A DNA stretch of 64,000 nt from Chitinophagales bacterium 33-2 (GTDB taxonomy: Bacteria > Bacteroidota > Bacteroidia > Chitinophagales > Chitinophagaceae), in contig MWYV01000006.1 in NCBI GenBank assembly GCA_002050435.1, forward strand, positions 62,001 to 126,000. The letters run 5' to 3'. Of the stretch, positions 57,724-64,000 are shown in pieces. The notes below the pieces were generated by a model, which saw nothing but the letters and a program-made list of their open reading frames with translations, searched no databases and was not told the origin of the DNA. Every line of letters starts with the position of its first letter. Position 1 is the first letter of the stretch. Position numbers and translations under genes: made by a program.

Positions 57724-58170
57724 ATGGAAATCATTTTAATTCAGGATGTAGACAATCTTGGTGGCAAGAACGAACTCATAAAAGTAAAAAACGGTTATGC
57801 AAGGAATTTTTTAATTCCCCAGGGATTTGCAGTTGAGGCCAGCCCTTCCAACAAAAAGCAACTTGACGAAAGACTTAAAGTTGCAAAAAAGAAAGAAGCA
57901 GCCATGCTTGCACAGATCAACAGTGTAATTGCCAAACTTCAGGAAGCTCCTTTAAAAGTTGGTGCCAAAACTGGTACCAGCGGGAAGATCTTCGGTTCAA
58001 TTACCTCTCTGCAGCTCAGCCGCGCTATCCGCGACCAGAAAGGATATGAGATCGATCGTAAGAAGATCATTCTTCCGGAAGATGTAAAGGAACTTGGTAC
58101 TTATAAAGCAACCATCGATTTTGGCAACGGTCAAAATGCCGAAGTAGATTTTGAAGTAGTTTCTGAATAA
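57724..58170 (+). CDS. rplI: 50S ribosomal protein L9
   Basis: 148 aa. MEIILIQDVDNLGGKNELIKVKNGYARNFLIPQGFA is the L9 N-terminal domain; a long connecting helix and the C-terminal domain (GKIFGSITSLQLSRAI) follow. Normal length. Last gene of the operon; a terminator lies 28 bp past the stop. Confidence 0.97.
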   Translation: MEIILIQDVDNLGGKNELIKVKNGYARNFLIPQGFAVEASPSNKKQLDERLKVAKKKEAAMLAQINSVIAKLQEAPLKVGAKTGTSGKIFGSITSLQLSRAIRDQKGYEIDRKKIILPEDVKELGTYKATIDFGNGQNAEVDFEVVSE

Positions 58171-58197
58171 TATACATTTTACCGAATCTTAATAACG

Positions 58198-58224
58198 AGT
58201 CTGCCCTACCGGCAGACTTTTTTT
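58198..58224 (+). terminator. Terminator of the rpsF-rpsR-rplI operon
   Basis: AGTCTGCC (58198-58205), loop CTACC, GGCAGACT (58211-58218), followed by seven T. Confidence 0.92.
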
Positions 58225-58380
58225 GTAGTTGAATCACCACACTCATCAGCAAATGTTAAGAAACTCTAAATAAGGTACAGTTTTTGAACTAAATCTACCC
58301 TATCCAACTTCCTGGTCGCAAAGCCACAAATCCACCTTTGGTAACAACTTTCATTTATTTATTAAAAAAATTTTGCGGCT

Positions 58381-60033
58381 ATGAAACAATTCTACTTTCT
58401 GTACACCCTATTTTTTACAGGCATCTTTGCACTTACAACAAATGTTGTAAATGCTCAAAATTGCGGTCCTATCCGAGAAAACTTTGATTTAGCCGGGGGA
58501 TCCAATGGCGGATTTACTTCTTCCACCCAGGGCAATCCAGGTTCACCAGGTTTTACTTTTGGGTTTTCAGGTACGGATGGCTACCTGAACAGGTGTGGTA
58601 CTACTGCCGGCACTATTTACCAGGTTCTTTCACCAACTTACCAAACCAGTCCTACAGCAACCCTGCTGGGATATGGCTTTGAACTCAGTGGAACTGCCCC
58701 TTCTTCCCAGGTTGATTTTTTTATTGAATACTTGAACAGCAACACCGGAACAGTAACCACTGCCTTTCTTTCTACTGTATTTCCTGTATATACAGGACCT
58801 GCAGGCAATCAAACAGCATTGATTTGCGCTTCTGTGATGGTGAGTACCATTCCTGGTTTTACACCAGGTGGAAGTTACAGGATCTATTCGCTGGTAAAGG
58901 CTGGAACAACTTCCCAGCCCAACCAATGTATGATCTTTGATGATTTCCGTACAACAGGCGTTCGTACGCCTACACCACTGAACCCAGTTCCAACCTGTGG
59001 TCCGATTGCAGAAAACTTCAATAATACAGGTGGCTCTATGGCAGGATTTACATCCTTCATCCAGAGCAGTCCAGCTCCCGGTTTTACTTATGGTTCTGAG
59101 CCAGGCGATGGTTACCTCCAACGCTGCAGTATTACTGCTGGCACTGTTTACCAGATTCATACACCAACCTACCAGACGGCGGTTTCACAAACCTTCATTG
59201 GTTATGGATTTGAATTAACCGGTTCAGTAGCTGTTTCTGAAGTGTATATTTTCCTTGAATATGTAGCCCCTTCAGGTGGTATCGTTACCAGGTATGTCGA
59301 TACACACTTCCCTGTGTATACAGGATCCGGCAGCAATTTACTTGCACGTGTATGCGATTCTATTCTGATCAGCAATGTTCCCGGATTTACTGCTGGCAAT
59401 AAATACAGGGTTTACATTCTTTTGATGTCGAATACTTCTTCACAAAATAATGAATGTATTGTTTTTGATGATTTCAGAACAACGGGTTTTGAATCTTTGA
59501 TCACTCTTCCTGTCAATTTCACTCAGTTCACCGGAAGGATTTTAAACCAGTCTGCTTTACTGAACTGGAAAGTTGCCGGTGAAAAGGATGTATTGAAGTA
59601 CGTCGTGGAAAGAAGTACCAACGGAACTGATTTCACCAAAGTAGGTGAAGTAACTGCCTCCGGTCTTACTGAATATGCTTACACTGATGCAAACCTGGCG
59701 CAGGGGGTATATTTCTACAGGATCAAAAATGAAGACGTGGACGGTTTGTTCCGTTATTCAACCATAGTGCGTCTGAATCTCAATAAAGTGATCACGGTTC
59801 GGGCCTTTCCTCAACCAGCATATACCAATGTAACCATTGAACATGGCATTGTGGCTAAGTCTGGAAAACTTTCCATCTTAACTTCAAATGGCCAGCTATT
59901 AAGGGAAATCACAGTAAAACCAAACACAACCCAAACTTTGATCAATTTAACTGGGTTTAACAGCGGATTATACATCTTACGATTTGATAATGGAAGCGGA
60001 CAGGTAGAAACGCTTAAATTAGTCAAACAGTAA
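58381..60033 (+). CDS. T9SS protein with duplicated ~170-aa domain
   Basis: 550 aa. Signal peptide ends VNAQ (27). Two copies of one beta-rich domain, ~28-205 and ~206-380, align throughout: NCGPIRENF/TCGPIAENF, GFTFG/GFTYG, GYLNRC/GYLQRC, GYGFELSG/GYGFELTG, FPVYTGP/FPVYTGS, MIFDDFRTTG/IVFDDFRTTG. An FN3-like segment (VNFTQFTGRILNQSALLNWK) leads to the sorting domain, where the usual PNP turn reads FPQPAYTN. No catalytic motif recognised; adhesin or coat protein inferred. A terminator follows. Confidence 0.85.
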   Translation: MKQFYFLYTLFFTGIFALTTNVVNAQNCGPIRENFDLAGGSNGGFTSSTQGNPGSPGFTFGFSGTDGYLNRCGTTAGTIYQVLSPTYQTSPTATLLGYGFELSGTAPSSQVDFFIEYLNSNTGTVTTAFLSTVFPVYTGPAGNQTALICASVMVSTIPGFTPGGSYRIYSLVKAGTTSQPNQCMIFDDFRTTGVRTPTPLNPVPTCGPIAENFNNTGGSMAGFTSFIQSSPAPGFTYGSEPGDGYLQRCSITAGTVYQIHTPTYQTAVSQTFIGYGFELTGSVAVSEVYIFLEYVAPSGGIVTRYVDTHFPVYTGSGSNLLARVCDSILISNVPGFTAGNKYRVYILLMSNTSSQNNECIVFDDFRTTGFESLITLPVNFTQFTGRILNQSALLNWKVAGEKDVLKYVVERSTNGTDFTKVGEVTASGLTEYAYTDANLAQGVYFYRIKNEDVDGLFRYSTIVRLNLNKVITVRAFPQPAYTNVTIEHGIVAKSGKLSILTSNGQLLREITVKPNTTQTLINLTGFNSGLYILRFDNGSGQVETLKLVKQ

Positions 60034-60047
60034 TAGATAATTACCAG

Positions 60048-60074
60048 GCCGTCTGAAAAGACGGCTTTTTTTTT
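60048..60074 (+). terminator. Terminator after the 550-aa T9SS gene
   Basis: GCCGTCT (60048-60054), GAAA tetraloop, AGACGGC (60059-60065), then nine T. Confidence 0.95.
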
Positions 60075-60210
60075 GGCTGATTCTTTTTTGCCATTATTTT
60101 ATTATATTCGTTACGTTTTGTGTTCTTTCAGTTCCTGGTTGACTGAACGTAAGGAAAATGTTCGTGATGGCCAGCTGTAAACACTTTTTAGTTTTTTAAA
60201 TTTTTCTCAA

Positions 60211-60639
60211 ATGAACATTTACGTAGGAAATCTTAGTTGGGGTCTGAAAGATGAGGACCTTGCCAACTTGTTTTCACCATTCGGTGAAGTAGCATCTGCA
60301 AAGATCGTTATGGACAAATTCACTCAGCGCAGCAAAGGATTTGGCTTCGTTGAAATGCCAAATGACGACCAGGCCCAAACAGCCATTGCACAATTGAACG
60401 GCAGCGAGATCGAAGGCCGTAATCTTGTAGTAAATGAATCCCGCCCTAAAGAAGGTGGTGATGGTGGCTACAAGAAAAGAAGCTTTGGCAACGGCGGCGG
60501 TGGCGGCGGCGGCTTTAAGAAAGGCGGCAGCGGCGGAAGCGGCGGCGGTGGATACCGTGGTGGAAATGGTGGCGGAAGCGGCGGCGGCGGCGGTTATAAC
60601 CGTGGCGGCGGCGGCGGTGGATACAGAGATAACTATTAA
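60211..60639 (+). CDS. RRM-domain RNA-binding protein with glycine-rich tail
   Basis: 142 aa. One RNA recognition motif: RNP2 IYVGNL (3-8) and RNP1 KGFGFVEM (42-49), with aromatic residues at the usual stacking positions. From ~90 the tail is almost only Gly with Arg, Tyr, Ser and Lys, like RGG tails of plant and cyanobacterial glycine-rich RNA-binding proteins. The tail is encoded by GGC-rich repeats that locally raise GC. Likely a single-stranded RNA chaperone, possibly cold-induced. Has a 178-bp leader and its own terminator. Confidence 0.92.
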   Translation: MNIYVGNLSWGLKDEDLANLFSPFGEVASAKIVMDKFTQRSKGFGFVEMPNDDQAQTAIAQLNGSEIEGRNLVVNESRPKEGGDGGYKKRSFGNGGGGGGGFKKGGSGGSGGGGYRGGNGGGSGGGGGYNRGGGGGGYRDNY

Positions 60640-60662
60640 TCTATCGATACCAAGGTATTTTA

Positions 60663-60687
60663 GTCCGCCTTCCAGGCGGACTTTTTT
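60663..60687 (+). terminator. Terminator of the RRM gene
   Basis: GTCCGCC (60663-60669), loop TTCCA, GGCGGAC (60675-60681), then six T. Confidence 0.93.
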
Positions 60688-60724
60688 ATGGGAATAAGGT
60701 TTGCATCACTCAAGAAAAAAAGGA

Positions 60725-61489
60725 ATGTTTATACCAATTGGGGATGATAACCGGGACAGGCACCAAACACCTTATGTAAATTACCTTTTCATCATTATCA
60801 ATATTCTCGTTTTTATCTTCCTGCAGGGAATGGGTAATGATATTGCTTTCACCTACGCTTATTCAACTGTCCCCGGTGAAATACTTTCAGGACAGGATAT
60901 TGTTACAGATGCAAAGATCCTGGTGGATCCTTATACCAAACAAAGGTTTGAATTACCTGGCCTGGAACCCACAAATATTCCTGTTCATTTAACACTGATA
61001 TCCTCCATGTTCATGCATGGTGGCATTGCACATATTGCAGGCAACATGATGTACCTCTGGATCTTTGGAGATAATATTGAAAATGATATGGGACATATCA
61101 AATATTTTTTCTTCTACCTGCTTTGCGGCATTATCGCTTCTATGGCTCATGTATTATCTACACAATTTTTTGGGCATAACCTGCTGATTCCAAGCCTTGG
61201 TGCGTCTGGTGCAGTATCAGGGGTGCTGGGGGCGTATCTTCTCATGCATCCTACAAGAAAAGTACATGTGTGGATGTTGCTTACCGTTATATCAGTTCCG
61301 GCCTTTGTTGCTGTTGGTCTTTGGTTCGTTTTCCAGTTGGTGAATGGCCTTGGTGCCCTCGGTGGTGAAGAAGCGGGTGGTGTGGCCTATGCCGCGCATA
61401 TAGGAGGATTTATTGCAGGATTCATCCTCATCAAATTTTTCGTGAACAAACGTAAGGCTTTACCGCAAAAAAGAAAATCGGTTTGGTAA
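60725..61489 (+). CDS. Rhomboid-family intramembrane serine protease
   Basis: 254 aa from ATG 60725; an in-frame TTG at 60701 is within the terminator region and unlikely. Six-plus membrane segments. Catalytic Ser161 in GASGAVSG and His225 in AAHIGG form the dyad; HIAGNMMYLWIFGDNIE carries the conserved His103/Asn107 of the oxyanion site, and GHIKYFFFYLLCG follows. Substrate unknown; could act on membrane-anchored surface proteins. Its 3' end overlaps the convergent diacylglycerol-kinase-like gene by 30 bp. Confidence 0.94.
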   Translation: MFIPIGDDNRDRHQTPYVNYLFIIINILVFIFLQGMGNDIAFTYAYSTVPGEILSGQDIVTDAKILVDPYTKQRFELPGLEPTNIPVHLTLISSMFMHGGIAHIAGNMMYLWIFGDNIENDMGHIKYFFFYLLCGIIASMAHVLSTQFFGHNLLIPSLGASGAVSGVLGAYLLMHPTRKVHVWMLLTVISVPAFVAVGLWFVFQLVNGLGALGGEEAGGVAYAAHIGGFIAGFILIKFFVNKRKALPQKRKSVW

Positions 61490-62311
61490 TACTTCAATTT
61501 CAAACGTTGAAGTACTGAAAAATTCACCATCAGCATGTGCTGGGAGCTCATGGTCTGATTGAATTTTTATGAGTGCTCCCTGTTTGTAAATTACAAAAGG
61601 CAGTTCAAGATGTTCGCCCTTTTCAATTACAGGCAGGTAACGCATCCGCCTGATCGGAGATATCCTGCCGATTATGTTAATGTCAAGCTGCCCGTCATTT
61701 ACAGAAGCTTTTGGTGCCACATGAAACCCTCCACCATACCGTCGGCCATTGGCGACACTGATCATAAAACAATCCTGCATGATCGTTTCCTTTCCTATTC
61801 TTATTGTGCATGGCTTTTCATCATAAAGCATAATATGCTTTATGATGGAAAGCAGGTAAGAAGATTTGCCTGAGATCTTTTTTTTACCTACCAGATCTTT
61901 TACAATAGCACCATCAAACCCTATTCCTATACCATTCAGAAATAACCGGCCATTACAGGATCCTGCATCAACAGGAAAAGGTTTGGCTACCAGCATTTGT
62001 TCAACCTGTTGTTCAACTTTGCAATCCCCATACAGCATCCAGTGAAAATCATTTCCGCTGCCACCTTTAAAAATGGTAACCGGTATTTGAATGTGGGGGT
62101 ACTGATTGATAAAAAAATGTAAAGTGCCATCACCGCCGACCACCCAGGCTTCCGAAAAATTTTCCAGGTGCTCAGGCCATACCTGATCAAAGATTTTGTG
62201 TTGCACACCCATCCCGTTCAGCAGCATATCTATATGCTCCGCAACAATGCTGATGCGCTGGCTTTCTGGAAATGGATTTACAAGTATGGCAATAGATCGT
62301 TCCGAATACAT
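61460..62311 (-). CDS. Diacylglycerol kinase-like lipid kinase
   Basis: 283 aa. DAGK catalytic fold: AILVNPFPESQR at the N-terminus, nucleotide-binding GGDGT at 59-63, and GGSGNDF at 83-89 which replaces the more usual GTGND. NGIGIGFDGAIV and the C-terminal HADGE block follow. Phosphorylates a lipid such as diacylglycerol or a sphingoid base; Bacteroidota make sphingolipids, so both are possible. ATG lies 1 bp after the stop of the alpha-2-macroglobulin-like gene. Confidence 0.88.
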   Translation of the reverse strand: MYSERSIAILVNPFPESQRISIVAEHIDMLLNGMGVQHKIFDQVWPEHLENFSEAWVVGGDGTLHFFINQYPHIQIPVTIFKGGSGNDFHWMLYGDCKVEQQVEQMLVAKPFPVDAGSCNGRLFLNGIGIGFDGAIVKDLVGKKKISGKSSYLLSIIKHIMLYDEKPCTIRIGKETIMQDCFMISVANGRRYGGGFHVAPKASVNDGQLDINIIGRISPIRRMRYLPVIEKGEHLELPFVIYKQGALIKIQSDHELPAHADGEFFSTSTFEIEVLPNRFSFLR

Positions 62312-62312
62312 T

Positions 62313-64000
62313 TTATCTTTGAATCACTTTAATTGTGCGGGCACCGTGGTAAGAATGCATTTCACCGTTATACATGGCATCTGCACTTACCGGCCCTTGT
62401 TTAAAACTTCCCGGTGACACTGCACGCACGGCATAATAATATTTCTGCGTGGGAGCAGTGGCATTTACAAAGAAATGAATTCTATCGTCCCGAACATCAA
62501 GTGCAACAGGCTCTGATGCATTTTTTATCCATTCCATTCCAGGCAATTCCTTTGTCCTTGGATTTTCAATTTCAAACCCCGCAGGCAACAGATCCGTGAT
62601 CACTATGTTTTCAATCTGCTGATCGTATAGTTTTTGAAGGGTTACTTCAACAATGATCAATTCATTCTGGGTAAATTGGTTGCCAGAGATCTGCCTGCCA
62701 TACCTGTCGAAAAATTGCCTGCGTACTTTAATGAAATTATCTTCTTCCACATAAGCACCTGTTGAACTGATACCCTCAGCCACCCAGCTGTAATACAATC
62801 TTCCCTGTCCGGTAGTTTTTATTTCAACCGGCCCGTTTCCAAGTGTTTCATGACTTCCTTTCCAGTCTCCATCCATTTTTATGGTTTTGCCTCCTGCCTG
62901 AATCGTTCCTGAAACATTTGATTTGGAAGCCGAGCGGGCCAGTTTTCCTAAGGATAAAAATGCAAAAGCCCTTTCCTGTGTGTTCATATATCGTTCCCTT
63001 TTAAGCCGGTCGCTCACATGCTTAGCCATCACAGGAATTTGTGCATTACCCGGATCGGTATCCAACAGTGCATTTAAAGCGATCGCCTCATCTCTTAATG
63101 CACTATAAAAGCTGCCCCCTGTTTGTTGCACTGATTCTTCTCCGCTGAAAGATGTTGGAAGCAAAGCATTGAACGATTTTTTATCGCCCGAAACGGCAAA
63201 TGCAGCTGATAACAGGTACCTGCTATCCAGGGCAAGCAATTGCGTGTTCGACTTATAATAATTCATGGACGATACCTGGGCTCTTCCGGCAATCGAAAGC
63301 ACATATAAACTATAAGCAACTTCCTTGGGCGCGATCTTTTTATTTTGGTTCCTGTTATAATAATAAGTAATGGTTTCTTTTGTTCTAAGTCTGTTGGCAA
63401 GGTAAGCCAGCATGGTTTCTGTCAGACTTTCATCCACATCAAAACCTGCTTTCCGGGCTTCAAGTAAAAAATGGGTGGCATACACGGTGGTCCACCAGTC
63501 TTCGCGTCCTTCACCATCCCAAAGCGTAACAGCACCATTATATAACTGGCGCATTTTAATTTTCCTGATGGCTTCAATCACATTATTGTTCGCCATTAAT
63601 TTCCTGTCTTCGCCACCAAATAAATTGGTAAACTCACTAAAATACAATTGTGGGAAAGAGGAAGAGATCACCTGCTCTGTACATCCAAACGGGTACTGTA
63701 CCAGGTACCGCAAATGCGGACCGAGTTCACCTATTGGCGATTTGCTTACCACCAGTTCGTATGTATAACTTCCGGGAATAAAATCCCGCTGTGGCAACTG
63801 GATCTGCTGATTGGTCCCTCCTGCAATGGAACCGCTTCCGGATAATTTCTGAAGTGTTGATGGAGGGCGAACAGAAATTTCAATATCCTCCGTAAAAGTT
63901 TCTCCCAAAGCCTGTACCTGCACTTTAATTTGTGCAGTGCTGATCCTGGGGTCAGCCACAAGCTGAAATACCGCTCTTCCTTCTGCTTTTGCATTTAACT
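62313..64000 (-). CDS. Alpha-2-macroglobulin-like protein with thioester (5' part outside window)
   Basis: The frame is open to base 64000, so only the C-terminal ~560 residues are seen. It begins within the A2M region and includes the thioester motif CTEQ in YPFGCTEQ (codons at 63672-63683), a helical toroid domain (FLLEARKAGFDVDE, AYLANRLRTKETI), and a C-terminal receptor-binding-like domain with DLLPAGFEIENPR. Expected to be a protease trap that links covalently to the attacker. Contrast with the 2022-aa homologue at 11126-17194, which has SSEQ. Followed after 1 bp by the lipid kinase gene. Confidence 0.9.
   Translation of the reverse strand, partial: LNAKAEGRAVFQLVADPRISTAQIKVQVQALGETFTEDIEISVRPPSTLQKLSGSGSIAGGTNQQIQLPQRDFIPGSYTYELVVSKSPIGELGPHLRYLVQYPFGCTEQVISSSFPQLYFSEFTNLFGGEDRKLMANNNVIEAIRKIKMRQLYNGAVTLWDGEGREDWWTTVYATHFLLEARKAGFDVDESLTETMLAYLANRLRTKETITYYYNRNQNKKIAPKEVAYSLYVLSIAGRAQVSSMNYYKSNTQLLALDSRYLLSAAFAVSGDKKSFNALLPTSFSGEESVQQTGGSFYSALRDEAIALNALLDTDPGNAQIPVMAKHVSDRLKRERYMNTQERAFAFLSLGKLARSASKSNVSGTIQAGGKTIKMDGDWKGSHETLGNGPVEIKTTGQGRLYYSWVAEGISSTGAYVEEDNFIKVRRQFFDRYGRQISGNQFTQNELIIVEVTLQKLYDQQIENIVITDLLPAGFEIENPRTKELPGMEWIKNASEPVALDVRDDRIHFFVNATAPTQKYYYAVRAVSPGSFKQGPVSADAMYNGEMHSYHGARTIKVIQR

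Overview
The window is a chromosomal stretch from a member of the Bacteroidota, most likely the Chitinophagaceae or a close relative. Support: five secreted proteins ending in type IX secretion (T9SS) type A sorting domains; families largely confined to the phylum (DUF4476, DUF4835/PorD, DUF4296, DUF5689, the Bacteroidota-type RpoZ); -7 promoter boxes of the form TAnnTTTG; and few Shine-Dalgarno sequences. I see no tRNA, rRNA, CRISPR array, insertion sequence or prophage. Species-level placement is inference.

Layout. 1-7227: 3' end of a giant T9SS adhesin-like protein. 7605-10197: DASS-type transporter and sucD. 10240-10953: a frameshifted DUF4476 gene. 11126-17194: an alpha-2-macroglobulin-like protein lacking its thioester cysteine. 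17272-28555: a same-strand housekeeping run (FAD oxidoreductase, small membrane protein, membrane-anchored MutS-like ATPase, aspS, two tandem esterase lipoproteins, rarA, M28 peptidase, GNAT, outer-membrane protein). 28861-34022, minus strand: scoA-scoB, then the conserved envelope/transcription cluster bamD-rpoZ-coaBC-porD-DUF4296. 34293-35903: OmpA-family porin with a textbook promoter. 36105-38773: polyprenyl synthase and recJ.

38784-55254 is the most interesting accessory region. A T9SS-exported endonuclease/exonuclease/phosphatase (EEP) enzyme faces a minus-strand set (TonB-dependent receptor, two DUF5689 lipoproteins, a 1752-aa T9SS protein). Divergent from the receptor are a second EEP nuclease and a lamin-tail-domain T9SS protein. 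I read this as a surface system for extracellular nucleic-acid (or other phosphodiester) breakdown and uptake; the sequence supports the parts, the overall role is inferred.

55487-64000: two small hypothetical genes around a repeat-rich spacer, the rpsF-rpsR-rplI ribosomal operon, another T9SS protein, an RRM glycine-rich RNA-binding protein, a rhomboid protease, a diacylglycerol-kinase-like protein and the 3' part of a second alpha-2-macroglobulin-like protein that keeps its thioester motif.

A second theme is intergenic repeats. Several unrelated word-like families sit in the spacers: an 8-bp TTTAG repeat containing the scoA stop codon, 11-bp-phased TTGAAC repeats at two loci, 7/8-bp TTGACCA repeats, a TTAGCG...TTTGCGGCAAA family, and a CGCAGAT element. 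None codes for protein apart from the scoA 3' end, and some form hairpins or duplicated units.
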